A DNA stretch of 64,000 nucleotides from Verrucomicrobiota bacterium (GCA_016200005.1 JACQFP010000045.1:48129-112128), one strand, 5' to 3'. Shown: positions 1 through 10,188, counted from the first letter of the stretch. The notes: generated from the letters alone by a model not told the origin. A program made the numbers and translations.

Positions 1-1487
1 CCATGACGCCGGTCAATCGCCAGCGCTTTGTCGTAGCAGGCGATCGCTTCTTCGTGTCGCCTTAAGGCATGGAGGCCGTTGCCCTTGTTGTCCCATACGC
101 GCGCGTTTCGCGGGTCAGTCGCCAGCGCCTTGTCGAAACACCCATTAGCCTCCTCGTGCCGACCGAGAGCACAAAGCACGTTGCCCATGTTGTTCCAAGC
201 GGAAGCGTCTCGCGAGTCGATTGCCAGCGCTTTGTCGAAGCACCCAATCGCCTCCTCGTGCTGACCGAGGGCTTCGAGGACCCCGCCCTTGTTAACCCAA
301 ACTTTGGCGTTTTGCGAGTCAATCGCCAACGCCTTATCGAAACACTCAATCGCTTCATCGTATCGGCCAAGGGCATCAAGGGCACCGCCTTTGTTGTTCC
401 AGGAAATTACCGTCCACTCTTCCAGCTTCGGGATCTCGAGCTTCTTTCCAGTCCTACGCTCCCAAATCGGCTCCAGCACATCGCGCAATTCTTCAAAACT
501 GCCGTAGCGCTCCGAGGGCTTGGGTTGTAGGCATCGCTCGATCACTGACTCCAAAGAACCTCCCACCCGCGTCACACAATTCGCCATTTGCTGCTCGTAG
601 ATCCCTAGCAAATAGCCTCCCATATCACCGCGGTAGGCCACCAGAAACGGTGGCACCCGACTCCCGGCAGCCATCTGCCACAACACCAAGCCGAGGCTAT
701 AAATGTCGCTCCTTCTGTCCGACGAGTCTCCACGTAACACCTCGGGCGGAATATATCCGGGCGTTCCGCACAGCTTCCTACCATGTGTCTCGATCAGGCT
801 AAACCCGAAGCTTAAGTCGCTACCAAGCGCGGCCAGCATTGCACAGTGCCCGTTTCGCAGGCGCCAAGCCGCTTCCGCAGCCGACGCTAATCCAAAATCG
901 CTAATCTTCAGGATTCCATCGCGGGTGATAAGAATGTTCGCGGGTTTAATGTCGCGGTGACATTCAATCCCACGCGAATTCGCGTGTTCCATGCCCATGC
1001 AAAACTCGATCCCCCACTTCAGAATCTGGTTCGTATCTAGCCGTCCGTCTGCATGAGCAAGGTGGTCAGCTAGGCTCACCCGACCTTCGGCATCGGGGGC
1101 GATGTAGTCCATCGACACAAACAACCGACCAAACGCCTCTTCGACCCAGCGTGCGGCCAGAATGAATGGATGTTCCTCCAGATTCACCCATAAAAGGGCT
1201 TCCTTTTTGAATGCCTCGCGAGCGGTTGGATTAGCGAGCAATTCGTCACGGAAGGTTTTCAAGGCGCACACCTCGTGTGTATCACGGCAATACACGAGGA
1301 GAACGACGCCGAAGCCACCTTTCCCCAAAGTGCCAAGAACCTCAAACTTGCCCCCAATCACATCGCCCTTCGTGTAAAGTTCCGGTTCTTGCCGTTGAGG
1401 CTCGTTGCTCGATGCCGCATTAACGAGTTGATCACTTTCACGCGGTTCTAGGTTCTTGCCAAAGAGTTTGCCGAAGAAGCTTTTCAT
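1..1487 (-). CDS. Serine/threonine protein kinase with C-terminal TPR repeats (partial, runs off window)
   Basis: Hand translation from the ATG at 1487 gives an uninterrupted frame to the window edge. Residues about 45-360 are a Hanks-type kinase: glycine loop GKGGFG near residue 55, catalytic loop CHRDIKPANILI, DFG in KISDFGLA, and GTPGYIPPE in place of the usual APE. The activation segment between DFG and PPE is long, about 45 residues. From about residue 380 come at least four 34-residue TPRs of the type NNKGGALDALGRYDEAIECF, so DNA 1-420 is a tandem 102-bp repeat. There is no signal peptide or membrane segment before the kinase, so it is probably cytoplasmic. TPRs usually bind partner proteins; the substrate cannot be told. 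The C-terminus lies beyond position 1. Confidence 0.9.
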   Translation of the reverse strand, partial: MKSFFGKLFGKNLEPRESDQLVNAASSNEPQRQEPELYTKGDVIGGKFEVLGTLGKGGFGVVLLVYCRDTHEVCALKTFRDELLANPTAREAFKKEALLWVNLEEHPFILAARWVEEAFGRLFVSMDYIAPDAEGRVSLADHLAHADGRLDTNQILKWGIEFCMGMEHANSRGIECHRDIKPANILITRDGILKISDFGLASAAEAAWRLRNGHCAMLAALGSDLSFGFSLIETHGRKLCGTPGYIPPEVLRGDSSDRRSDIYSLGLVLWQMAAGSRVPPFLVAYRGDMGGYLLGIYEQQMANCVTRVGGSLESVIERCLQPKPSERYGSFEELRDVLEPIWERRTGKKLEIPKLEEWTVISWNNKGGALDALGRYDEAIECFDKALAIDSQNAKVWVNKGGVLEALGQHEEAIGCFDKALAIDSRDASAWNNMGNVLCALGRHEEANGCFDKALATDPRNARVWDNKGNGLHALRRHEEAIACYDKALAIDRRH

Positions 1488-1592
1488 GCCAGCAACACGT
1501 TTAGCATTGTTTTGCGTCGAGCGTCAAAACAGTGACTGCGTTTTTCTGTGGTTCATGGCAGCGAAGTCGTTTTTATCGACACCAAAATCAGT

Positions 1593-2672
1593 TCACCCAC
1601 ACTGCGCTTTATGCCTTAAGGCGTGATCCACGAGCACAAGGGCGGTCATGGCTTCGACCATCGGGACGGCGCGCGGGAGAACACAAGGATCATGACGACC
1701 GCGGGCTTTGATTTTTGTGTTTTGAAATTTTTCATCCACTGTTTCCTGTTCATGCATGACGGTAGCGGTCGGTTTGAAGGCCACACGAAAGTAGATCGTC
1801 TGCCCGTTGGAGATGCCGCCTTGAATGCCGCCGGAGCGGTTGCTGGTCGTAACGGCTTTGCCCGCTTTGGCGCGGAACGGATCATTGTGCTCGGTGCCAG
1901 TCAGCAAGATGCCTTCGAAACCTGAACCGATGTCGAAACCTTTTGACGCCGGCAGACTCAACATACCTTTGCCGAGGTCGGCTTCGAGTCGATCAAAGAC
2001 CGGCTCGCCCCAACCGGGCGGCACGCCGCGCGCCACTCCTTCAACAATGCCGCCGACGCTGTCGCCGTCCTTGCGCATCTTTTCAATGAGCCGAATCATC
2101 TTCTCCGCGGTTGGCTGATCCGGACAACGAACGATGCTGGCTTCGATCTCGTCGGCTTTCACGGTTTCAGGGTTCACCTCAGCAATGAGGCGTTGGACTT
2201 GTTTGACGTAGGCGAGGATTTCGACGCCGTAGCGCTCGCGCAGAATTTTTTTTGCGATGGCCCCGGCAGCAACGCGGCCGATGGTTTCGCGGGCGCTGGT
2301 GCGTCCGCCGCCCGGCCAGGCCCGGATGCCGAATTTGGCGAAGTAAGTGTAGTCCGCGTGTGAGGGGCGGAACTTGGTGGCCATTTCTTCGTAGGCTTCG
2401 GGACGCGCATCCTCATTTCGCACCATCATACTGATCGGTGTGCCGAGGGTCTTACCCTCGAAAGTGCCGGAGAGGATTTGCACGGTGTCGGATTCTTTGC
2501 GCGGCGAAACGATTTTTGATTGACCGGGCCGGCGGCGATTCAAGTCCGGCTGGATATCGGCTTCGTTCAGTTCGAGACGCGGCGGGCAACCATCCACGAC
2601 GACGCCCACACCGCCGCCGTGCGATTCGCCCCAGGTCGTGATGCGGAAAAGCTGACCGAACGTGTTCGCCAT
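1593..2672 (-). CDS. aroC: Chorismate synthase
   Basis: The product catalyses the last shikimate-pathway step, 5-enolpyruvylshikimate-3-phosphate to chorismate, using reduced FMN. The N-terminus [20 protein letters not shown] is the family signature. [18 protein letters not shown] and the C-terminal [19 protein letters not shown] segments are also diagnostic. The length of about 359 residues is normal. The frame is open 18 codons further upstream (to 2726), but the conserved family start is the Met at 2672, so I chose it. No close shikimate neighbours are present; the gene looks like a stand-alone housekeeping gene between a kinase and a secreted protein. Confidence 0.96.
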   Translation of the reverse strand: MANTFGQLFRITTWGESHGGGVGVVVDGCPPRLELNEADIQPDLNRRRPGQSKIVSPRKESDTVQILSGTFEGKTLGTPISMMVRNEDARPEAYEEMATKFRPSHADYTYFAKFGIRAWPGGGRTSARETIGRVAAGAIAKKILRERYGVEILAYVKQVQRLIAEVNPETVKADEIEASIVRCPDQPTAEKMIRLIEKMRKDGDSVGGIVEGVARGVPPGWGEPVFDRLEADLGKGMLSLPASKGFDIGSGFEGILLTGTEHNDPFRAKAGKAVTTSNRSGGIQGGISNGQTIYFRVAFKPTATVMHEQETVDEKFQNTKIKARGRHDPCVLPRAVPMVEAMTALVLVDHALRHKAQCG

Positions 2673-2769
2673 GCGGAGAGAGTGGAGCAAAAAGCTGGCC
2701 GGGTCAAACCTGTCGTGGCGCGGCAATTCGCCGTGGGCGCAACTATGACCCTACCACGGGCCACGAAGA

Positions 2770-2831
2770 ACACCCTGAAGGGTGGACACCGAACTGTCGC
2801 GGCCTTGCTTGGTGTCCACCCTTTAGGGTGT
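2770..2831. repeat. Inverted repeat upstream of aroC (nested palindrome)
   Basis: Arms of 21 bp (2770-2790 and 2811-2831) pair with a single G/T-type mismatch around a 20-nt loop. Each arm contains its own palindrome, CACCCTGAAGGGTG and its partner. It lies between the aroC start and the 3' end of the large secreted gene. There is no T-run, so a rho-independent terminator is not supported. It is probably a REP-like dispersed element or a transcript-end hairpin. Confidence 0.75.
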
Positions 2832-2899
2832 TGCAGCGGCACCAAGCGAATGTGGCTGTGTGAAGATTCTCCAATTCGCCGTCCAGCCGGAAGCCGACG

Positions 2900-5800
2900 C
2901 TACGGAACCAGGGAGACGCGGTAAAAGCGCTGTGTCTCCGGGTCAATGATGTCGAGCTTGGTGGCGGTGTCACTGATGGCCGTGACGTCGCCGCTAAGAT
3001 CATTCCACGTGAGATCGTCGAGGTTGGTCTTATATTGCACGCGGTAGGTTTTTCCGGCGATGGCAGTCCAGGTGAGCGTGACGCTGTCGTTGGTTCTGGA
3101 AATACTGACGAGCGGACGAGTTACAACGGTGACCGTGAATGATTTCGCATCGCTCAACGGGGGCGTGCCATCGTCTGTGACCACGACCGTGATGATGTTG
3201 GTGGCTGGGCTTTGATCATCGGTCGGTGTCCAAGTGAACAAACCGTTCGTTGGATTCATCGTGGCGCCGTTTGGTGCGTTGGTGAGACTGAATGTGAGTG
3301 TCTCTTGGGGGAGGTCCACGTCGGTGGCGGTGTTGGTGATGGTCAGGGTGCTCTGCGCGTGCATGATCTGGTCGGGGATGGGTGTCAACACCGGCGCATT
3401 ATTCACGGGAGTGACGGTGATGGTGAAAGTCTGGGCGGGACTGGTGTCGCTGCCGCCATTGTTCGTGCCGCCATTGTCATGGAGTTGAACGGTCAAGGTG
3501 GCGGTGCCGTTGGCGTTTGTGGCTGGGGCGAAGGTGAGTGTGCCGTTGGAGGCGATGGATGGCTGCGTCGAAAACAATGCGGGGGAATCGTTCGTCACCA
3601 CGAAATCCAATATCTGACTGGATTCATCCGGTGGACCGGCGCTGATCGCTGTAGCCCAACCTGTGACGGTTTGCGCTCCAGAATCTTCCGGAACGGATTG
3701 ATCAGCGCCTTTGACGAAGCTCGGTGCGTCATTTACCGGAATGACGGTAAGAGCAAAATTGTCGCTGGCAGTGCCGCCGTTGGTGTCGGTGACTGTGATT
3801 GTGATGGTCGCCGTTCCGTTTTGATCGGGCGCGGGAGTGATGGTGACGGTTCGGTTGGAGCCGGCTCCGCCAAAAACGATGTTTGTGCCTGGCACAAGGT
3901 TGGTGTTTGAAGAACTGGCGGAGAGAGTCAAGCTGACGGCCGGAGTCTCCGTATCGCTGACCGTGAATGCAATTAGGCTCGTGGGTATGTCTTCCAATGT
4001 GGATTGGTTGGTGATGCTGGAAATAACCGGAGGTGTGTTGTTGCTGCTGAGTATCGTCAGTATGCCGGTGGAACTCGTGGCGCTTTGTCCATCAGGGTTT
4101 GTGACCGTAATTGTTCGCGCGCCAATGGGCGCGGCTGGAGAAACACTGAGGTTAAGAGTGACATTGGTCGGATTGTTAAAGGTGACCGAAGCGACCGTGA
4201 TACCACCACCGTTGACGATGGCTGAAAGACGGTTGGAAAATCCATTGCCGGGATCGTAAAACCCGGATCCACTCACCGAATTTCCAGTTACGGCGACACT
4301 GATGTTTGATGAACCGGCGGAGAGAGAGGGGGGATTACAACTGGCGGGTGTCGCTGGCGGAGGCGCGAGGAGCTTGACGACTTGAACAGCGTAAGAATTC
4401 TGAGCGTTGCAGAATTCCTGGATGGTCCACATCGTCATGTCGTCGGCCGGATCAAGGCTCGTGTAGGAATAATCACCCCAACGGCGGCCGCTCGAGCCAC
4501 CCGGATCGCTGGGCGGGTTATAGTCGCTTGCGCTGGCCGTATAGAGTACGGGAGTTTGCGTGGTTCCGAGCGGGTCTCCGGCAAGTCGGCCCACGGTGCC
4601 TGCGTTGATACGCTCGTTGGCACCGGCGAGGCTGAAGCCCATCGCGGCGTGTCCCTGACCCGAAACCATGACGGTGCCCATCCAGTAATTGCGCTGGTCC
4701 GTGGTATTGCCGGCGGAAGGTTGGAAGACGGTTCCCGACTGCAACAGACTGGGCGTCTGTCCGGTGGCTATCCCCTGCAATTCATACCAACGGACGGCCA
4801 TTCTGGTGTCGGTGCCGCTGGAAGCACCTGTATTGTCCACGGCGATGTTTTCGGAAGTCCACAATCTGCCATTGCGAAAGTGCGCCGCGAGAAGTCGATA
4901 ATCCAGGCCGTCGAGGTAGCCGGCCGTCCCGCCTGTGTTACCCAGATGCGGGACGTTGATGGTGGCGCCGTTCAGAGGGATGGTGATGTCGATGTTATCG
5001 GAGATCAATGGCGTGCCACCGGGATCGCTGACGCGGCGCAACTCCAGCAATCCATAGAAGCGGCTGTTGACACCGATGAAGTAACCTTCGGTCGCGGCGG
5101 GATCGTAGTTGTCAACGCCTTGAGGCGTGAACGGCCCGCCGCTGTTGCCGTGCGGAATCAGATCGCGGAACGCCGTCACGACAATCGGGCCGGCGCCCAG
5201 AACGGAGCTTTTTCTCACGACAAACGCAGTCGTGTTGGCGAATGACGATCTCAATCCGCGCGAGCCAAACAGGTTCACGCCGATATAAAGCGCGTTGGCA
5301 TCGACGCCGAGCGTCGGGTAATCCGCAAATTCGCCCGTGTCCCCGGCCGGCGAAACCAGATCATGTTGAAAGAAGAAAAACGTCCAGACCGTGGAAGAAG
5401 TGAGAACGCCGCCATTGCTGACGGCAATGAGCACCCGGTTGGGCAAGTTGCCAGCCTGACCGGGCACATCAATGATGATAACGATCCACCGGCCGGAAAG
5501 ACGATCGTATCGAATTCGTGGATCGCTGGTGAAGTTGTTGGCGGCGGGTGGCGTCATCACGGAATTGAAGAAGTTGTCCATGTCCGCATTGAGCACGCCA
5601 TCGGCGAGGCCGGTGCTTTTGTTGAAGGTGCGGAGGCGTCCGTTCACAGCCACCACAAACTGGGACGGGCCGGCCGCGCCCATCGAATCCGGAGGGAACG
5701 CGCCGGTGTCGTTAAGGGTGGCGCCCGTAAAATTGATCGACAACGTTTGTGGCGTGTTAGGCGAGGCGGGGCCGTCGGCAGGACTTCCGACAGCCGGCCA

Positions 5801-6097
5801 ACTGGCCACATCCGGTGACTCCGGATTCTGCTGAAGGTTTTGGAAGTCTGGACGGAAGCGCGGTAATCTTCTTTGCGAGGTAGCGGAAGCGTCCGGCCTG
5901 CTCTCTCGCGCCATGATGTCGGCATTGCGCTCCTGGATGCCACGTGATCCGATCCACGGCGTGCCGGGCGCAAAACCTGCCGGGATGGTGTTTTGCTCAG
6001 CGCCCGCCACCGCGCTGAAGGAGGCGAGCAAAAGGAATGATAGGAGACCGATGATACTTTTCTCCTGGATCCGATTACTTGGTGGGAGGTGATACAT
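2900..6097 (-). CDS. Large secreted protein with Ig/cadherin-like repeats
   Basis: About 1065 residues. A signal peptide (hydrophobic LLSFLLLASFSAVAGA) follows the Met at 6097. An upstream ATG at 6154 would place 19 extra residues before it, so 6097 is preferred. The N-terminal half, to about residue 560, is a propeller-like region with motifs PPDSMGAAGPSQFVVAVNG and RWGDYSYTSLDP, of a type seen in exported proteins of unknown role. The C-terminal half carries Ig/cadherin-type modules (VNDAPSFVKGADQSV, VNNAPVLTPIPDQ). The last roughly 70 residues form a beta-rich module ending RFYRVSLVP, shared with two other products here. Likely a surface or extracellular binding protein; its ligand is unknown. 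Confidence 0.8.
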   Translation of the reverse strand: MYHLPPSNRIQEKSIIGLLSFLLLASFSAVAGAEQNTIPAGFAPGTPWIGSRGIQERNADIMARESRPDASATSQRRLPRFRPDFQNLQQNPESPDVASWPAVGSPADGPASPNTPQTLSINFTGATLNDTGAFPPDSMGAAGPSQFVVAVNGRLRTFNKSTGLADGVLNADMDNFFNSVMTPPAANNFTSDPRIRYDRLSGRWIVIIIDVPGQAGNLPNRVLIAVSNGGVLTSSTVWTFFFFQHDLVSPAGDTGEFADYPTLGVDANALYIGVNLFGSRGLRSSFANTTAFVVRKSSVLGAGPIVVTAFRDLIPHGNSGGPFTPQGVDNYDPAATEGYFIGVNSRFYGLLELRRVSDPGGTPLISDNIDITIPLNGATINVPHLGNTGGTAGYLDGLDYRLLAAHFRNGRLWTSENIAVDNTGASSGTDTRMAVRWYELQGIATGQTPSLLQSGTVFQPSAGNTTDQRNYWMGTVMVSGQGHAAMGFSLAGANERINAGTVGRLAGDPLGTTQTPVLYTASASDYNPPSDPGGSSGRRWGDYSYTSLDPADDMTMWTIQEFCNAQNSYAVQVVKLLAPPPATPASCNPPSLSAGSSNISVAVTGNSVSGSGFYDPGNGFSNRLSAIVNGGGITVASVTFNNPTNVTLNLSVSPAAPIGARTITVTNPDGQSATSSTGILTILSSNNTPPVISSITNQSTLEDIPTSLIAFTVSDTETPAVSLTLSASSSNTNLVPGTNIVFGGAGSNRTVTITPAPDQNGTATITITVTDTNGGTASDNFALTVIPVNDAPSFVKGADQSVPEDSGAQTVTGWATAISAGPPDESSQILDFVVTNDSPALFSTQPSIASNGTLTFAPATNANGTATLTVQLHDNGGTNNGGSDTSPAQTFTITVTPVNNAPVLTPIPDQIMHAQSTLTITNTATDVDLPQETLTFSLTNAPNGATMNPTNGLFTWTPTDDQSPATNIITVVVTDDGTPPLSDAKSFTVTVVTRPLVSISRTNDSVTLTWTAIAGKTYRVQYKTNLDDLTWNDLSGDVTAISDTATKLDIIDPETQRFYRVSLVP

Positions 6098-6259
6098 AAG
6101 AAAGTTTGGCCATTTGACGTCGCCTACCGTAGGTGCTCGCAACCAAATGTTCAAGCCTGCGTTCGAGCCGGCTCTGCGCGCCCGGGGGAATCATAGGAAT
6201 TGGCTCGCAGGTGGCGCTATCATTCGTTAATCTTCAGCCTGAATTGACGAGGCGACATT

Positions 6260-7081
6260 ATGGGGAATCTCAAAGGCAAAACGTTATTCATCACCGGCGC
6301 CAGCCGGGGAATCGGCAAGGCGATCGGTTTGCGCGCGGCGCGGGACGGCGCCAACGTCGTCATTGCCGCCAAGACCGTCGAGCCGCATCCCAAATTGTCG
6401 GGCACCATTCATAGCGCAGCGGAAGAAATGGAAGCCGCCGGTGGAAAGGCGCTGGCTTGCGCGGTGGATATTCGCTTCGAAGACCAGATTGCCAGGGCCG
6501 TTGAAAAAGCCGTCAAGACGTTTGGCGGGATTGATATTCTGGTCAACAACGCCAGCGCGATCAGCTTGACCGGCACGCTGGACACGCCGATGAAACGCTT
6601 TGATCGGATGCATCAGGTCAATGCGCGCGGAACGTTCGCCTGCTCGCAAGCGTGCATCCCGCACTTGTTGAAATCGAAAAACCCGCACATTTTAAACATC
6701 TCACCACCGCTAAACTTGCACGCGCGCTGGTTCGCGCCACACGCCGCCTACACGATGGCGAAGTACGGAATGAGCCTGTGTGTCCTTGGCATGGCAGAGG
6801 AATTTCGAGCGCAAGGACTGGCGGTCAACGCCCTCTGGCCGCGCACCATCATCGCCACGGCGGCAGTGCTGAACCTTTTGGGGGGTGACGCTGCCATGCG
6901 ACGAAGCCGCAAGCCCGAAATCATGGCTGATGCCGCGCACGCGATTTTGACGCGCCCCAGCCGCGAGTGCACCGGGCATTTTTTCATTGATGAGGAAGTC
7001 CTGGCTGAGGAAGGCATCACCCAACTGGACGAATATGCCTTCGAGCCGGGGAACAGTCTGATTCCCGACCTTTTCGTGTGA
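6260..7081 (+). CDS. HSDL2-type short-chain dehydrogenase/reductase
   Basis: 273 residues, a complete classical SDR. The cofactor loop is TGASRGIGKAIG, the structural motif VNNASAISLTGTLDTP and the catalytic YTMAKYG. The sequence closely follows the hydroxysteroid dehydrogenase-like 2 family: AAKTVEPHPKLSGTI, NISPPLNL, VNALWPRTII. HSDL2 proteins are linked to fatty-acid metabolism, but the substrate is not settled. The SCP2 domain of eukaryotic HSDL2 is absent. Starts at the first ATG. It stands alone, with a sigma70-like promoter for the next gene just after it. Confidence 0.9.
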   Translation: MGNLKGKTLFITGASRGIGKAIGLRAARDGANVVIAAKTVEPHPKLSGTIHSAAEEMEAAGGKALACAVDIRFEDQIARAVEKAVKTFGGIDILVNNASAISLTGTLDTPMKRFDRMHQVNARGTFACSQACIPHLLKSKNPHILNISPPLNLHARWFAPHAAYTMAKYGMSLCVLGMAEEFRAQGLAVNALWPRTIIATAAVLNLLGGDAAMRRSRKPEIMADAAHAILTRPSRECTGHFFIDEEVLAEEGITQLDEYAFEPGNSLIPDLFV

Positions 7082-7117
7082 TCCACTGGCGAGCTCGTTA
7101 ATATTTCTGTAACTTTT

Positions 7118-7145
7118 TTGACAGTATCTTCGTTTTGAGTATAGT
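7118..7145 (+). promoter_or_regulatory. Sigma70-like promoter upstream of the redoxin/cytochrome fusion
   Basis: TTGACA at 7118-7123 and TATAGT at 7140-7145 are separated by 16 bp, close to consensus. It lies in the gap after the SDR gene and would give a leader of about 110 nt before the ATG at 7260. The call rests on sequence match alone. Confidence 0.55.
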
Positions 7146-7259
7146 TCGGTTCGACTTCCATCGGTCGTTATGGTTCGCTCAACAGGCTTGCTGCGGATCT
7201 TGGACAAGGTGGTGAATAAAACAGCAAATGAGACGGTTGATTAACCATGGGATTTATCT

Positions 7260-9116
7260 ATGAAAAAAATCGTTCTAACCCTAACGCTCATCATCATCGC
7301 GGCCGCCTTCGTGGTGGGCATGGTTTGGGTCTTCAGCCCCAATACCATCAAGAAAACCAGTCCCAAGCTGGCGGAGAAACTCAGCCAGACGGGAAGCAGT
7401 CAGGAAGCCGGGCCGGCCAAAATCGAGGACTTTCACCTCCTGGACCAGGCAGGCCGTTCGCACTTCCTCCACCGCCAGACCAAAAGCAAAGCCGTGGTGC
7501 TGATTGCCACCGCCAATGGTTGCCCCGTGGTCAAGGAAGCCGCTCCACGCATCAAGGCTTTGAGCGATCGCTTTGCCAGTCAGGGCGTCACGTTCTGGTT
7601 GGTTGATTCCAACCCGCAGGATGATCGCGAGAGCATTGCCAAGGAAGCCAAGGCGCTCGGCCTGAATCTGCCGGTCCTCGGCGACAACATTCAGTTGGTC
7701 GCCAGTGAAGTGGGGTTTGCGCGGACGTGCGAAGCGGTTTGCATCAATACCACGGATTGGACGGTCGTTTATCGCGGCGCCATCGATGATCAACTCGGTG
7801 ATGCCGCCAAGAGCAAGCCGTCAAAAAATTATCTGGAGAGCGCGCTGAGTTCGTTCCTCGCGGGCAAGAAGGCTTCACCTAATCGGACCATGGCCAAAGG
7901 CACGGCGATAAGCTTTGGGTTGGCGGCGGATGCATCGAAGAAAACAATTTCTTACGTGAACGAGGTAGCGCCCATTCTGCAAAAGAGCTGCGTCTCCTGT
8001 CACAGCCCGGGCAACATCGGCCCGTTTGCGATGGGGAGCTATGAGAAGGTAAAAGGCCGCGGCTCGATGATTCGCGAGGTGCTGTTGGCGCAACGGATGC
8101 CCCCGTGGCATGCGGATCCGCATTACGGAGCTTTTGCCAATGAGCGCGGCCTCTCCTCCGAACAAGCGCATACTCTGGCGCGGTGGGTCGAACAAGGTTG
8201 TCCGCGCGGCGAAGGCGAAGACCCGTTGGCGGCCAAACCGGCGCCGCCCGCCGAAGACTGGCCATTGGGCAAACCGGATTACGTGGTGAAGTTTCCCAAG
8301 CCGGAAGAGATCGCCGACAACGGAGTTTTTGATTACCGCTATATCTACGCCAGATCACCGTTCCCCAACAATGTGTGGTTGCGCGCGGCAGTGGTCAAGC
8401 CGGGCAATCGCAAAGTGGTCCACCACGTCCTGGTGATGACCATGTCTCCGCAGGAATTGCAGGCCAGAAGGGCGGGCCAAGGCCAATTCGGCGGCGGGAT
8501 TGATGGCTTCTTTGCGGCGTACGTGCCGGGTTATGATTCCGTGCCGTTCCCCGAAGGCACCGGCAAATTGCTGCCCGCCGGCTCCGTCATCGTATTCCAG
8601 ATGCACTACACGGCGACTGGCAAACCGGAAACCGACGCGACTGAAATGGGACTCTATGTTTGCAAGGAAAAGCCGAAGGTAGAATTGAAAACCAAGTCGG
8701 CGTTCAATGTTCAGTTCAGGATTCCACCGGGCGAAGCAAACGCAGAAAGCGTGGCGGAGTACCGATTTGCCAAGGACAGCATGCTTTACGAATTGATGCC
8801 GCACATGCATTTGCGCGGGTCCTGGTTCAAATTTGAGGCTGCTTATCCCGACGGCAAGCACGAGATGTTGCTCTCGGTGCCAAACTACGATTTCAAGTGG
8901 CAACACCTGTATCGGTTGAAACAACCCAAGCGCATGCCGGCGGGGACGCGGCTCATCTGCCGTGGTGCGCACGACAATTCAACGCAAAATCCGGACAATC
9001 CCGATGCCAGCAAGGAGATCCACTTTGGCGAGCAGACGTTCGATGAAATGTTCATCGGCTACATCAACTTTTCCGATATTCCGGTCTCGACCGTGGCCCA
9101 AAACAGCGGCGGCTGA
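7260..9116 (+). CDS. Membrane-anchored redoxin / cytochrome c / copper monooxygenase-like fusion protein
   Basis: 618 residues. A hydrophobic segment at about 4-26 anchors or exports the protein. Residues about 60-215 are a thioredoxin-fold redoxin domain with NGCPVVKEAAPRIKAL; the canonical CxxC is absent, leaving a Cys-Pro. Residues about 230-330 hold one heme-c site (CVSCH) and resemble the cytochrome-type segments of planctomycete and verrucomicrobial exported proteins (MPPWHADPHYG). Residues about 370-610 resemble the copper type II ascorbate-dependent monooxygenase fold, with the histidine-rich pieces VVHHVLVM, MHYTATGK and MPHMHLRG. Probably a periplasmic redox protein; the substrate is unknown. 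A promoter and a terminator bracket it as a single-gene unit. Confidence 0.8.
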   Translation: MKKIVLTLTLIIIAAAFVVGMVWVFSPNTIKKTSPKLAEKLSQTGSSQEAGPAKIEDFHLLDQAGRSHFLHRQTKSKAVVLIATANGCPVVKEAAPRIKALSDRFASQGVTFWLVDSNPQDDRESIAKEAKALGLNLPVLGDNIQLVASEVGFARTCEAVCINTTDWTVVYRGAIDDQLGDAAKSKPSKNYLESALSSFLAGKKASPNRTMAKGTAISFGLAADASKKTISYVNEVAPILQKSCVSCHSPGNIGPFAMGSYEKVKGRGSMIREVLLAQRMPPWHADPHYGAFANERGLSSEQAHTLARWVEQGCPRGEGEDPLAAKPAPPAEDWPLGKPDYVVKFPKPEEIADNGVFDYRYIYARSPFPNNVWLRAAVVKPGNRKVVHHVLVMTMSPQELQARRAGQGQFGGGIDGFFAAYVPGYDSVPFPEGTGKLLPAGSVIVFQMHYTATGKPETDATEMGLYVCKEKPKVELKTKSAFNVQFRIPPGEANAESVAEYRFAKDSMLYELMPHMHLRGSWFKFEAAYPDGKHEMLLSVPNYDFKWQHLYRLKQPKRMPAGTRLICRGAHDNSTQNPDNPDASKEIHFGEQTFDEMFIGYINFSDIPVSTVAQNSGG

Positions 9117-9155
9117 TCTACAGTCTCTTCACCCGACCAGTTGGACCAATGACGG

Positions 9156-9176
9156 CCCGACCGGTCGGGTTTTTTT
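9156..9176 (+). terminator. Rho-independent terminator
   Basis: A perfect palindromic stem, CCCGACCGGTCGGG (9156-9169), is followed at once by seven T residues (9170-9176). It lies 40 bp after the stop of the redoxin/cytochrome fusion and before the YheT-like gene. Confidence 0.85.
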
Positions 9177-9228
9177 ATTACAGCTCCAGAAAGTTGTTTC
9201 GTCCGTTTTGGACGGGTAAGATTCTGCC

Positions 9229-10188
9229 ATGCCCATCGTCGCGCAGTCCACTTACGTGCCGCCGCCGTTTCTCTCCAACGGCCATCTGCAAACGCTGATC
9301 CCGACTTTGTTCCGAAGAGTCAGGGGGATCGTTTATCAACGCGAAAGAATTGTCACACCCGACGGCGACTTTCTTGATCTTGATTGGGCTGCGAAGGGTT
9401 CGCGACGCCTGGCAGTAATCGCTCACGGCTTGGAAGGAGATTCCAGGCGGGCTTATGTGCTGGGCATGGTCAGCGCGCTGGTGAAAAGCGGATGGGACGC
9501 CATCGTGTGGAACGCGCGCGGATGCAGTGGCGAACCGAATCGCCAACTTCGCTTCACACACAGCGGCGCCACCGAAGATTTGGAAACGGTGGTCTCGCAT
9601 GTCATTTCAACGCGTGATCACAGCGAGATCGCGCTGATTGGATTCAGTCTGGGCGGTAATGTGACTTTGAAGTACCTCGGTGAACGTGGTAAGGGAGTGG
9701 ATTCACGAATAAGAAAGGCCGTGGCTTTTTCCGTTCCATGCGACCTTCATGCCGGTTCTCTCAAATTGGCCTGGCCGGCCAACCAGATTTACATGCGCCG
9801 TTTTCTCCTCAGTTTGCGCCAGAAGATCCGCGCCAAGATGAAAATGATGCCGGGAAAAATAGACGATCGCGATTACGGCCAACTCCGCAGCTTCAAAGAC
9901 TTCGATGACCGCTACACCGCGCCCATTCACGGTTTCGCCGACGCGGAGGATTACTGGCGCAAATCCGGGTGCAAGCAGTTCTTGAAGAATGTTTCGATTC
10001 CGACCTTGCTGATCAACGCGCGCAACGATCCCTTTCTGGCCGAACCGTGTTATCCCGTCGAGGTTGCTGCTGCGAATCCCAACTTGTTTTTGGAAATGCC
10101 GGCCTCGGGCGGCCATGTCGGTTTCATCACGTTCAATCATCAAGGCGAATACTGGTCGGAGAGCCGCACCGTGTCATTTCTCAACTGA
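9229..10188 (+). CDS. YheT-family alpha/beta hydrolase
   Basis: 319 residues. The start MPIVAQSTYVPPPFLSNGHLQTL is typical of YheT/UPF0017 hydrolases, where PPxLxNGHLQT is conserved. The nucleophile elbow is GFSLGGN with Ser near residue 143. The acid and histidine lie in NARNDPFL and GGHVGFI. These proteins are carboxylester hydrolases of poorly known substrate. It is the first gene of a likely operon with the acyl-CoA synthetase (72-bp gap) and the crotonase-fold gene, suggesting a role in releasing acyl chains from esters. Confidence 0.88.
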   Translation: MPIVAQSTYVPPPFLSNGHLQTLIPTLFRRVRGIVYQRERIVTPDGDFLDLDWAAKGSRRLAVIAHGLEGDSRRAYVLGMVSALVKSGWDAIVWNARGCSGEPNRQLRFTHSGATEDLETVVSHVISTRDHSEIALIGFSLGGNVTLKYLGERGKGVDSRIRKAVAFSVPCDLHAGSLKLAWPANQIYMRRFLLSLRQKIRAKMKMMPGKIDDRDYGQLRSFKDFDDRYTAPIHGFADAEDYWRKSGCKQFLKNVSIPTLLINARNDPFLAEPCYPVEVAAANPNLFLEMPASGGHVGFITFNHQGEYWSESRTVSFLN

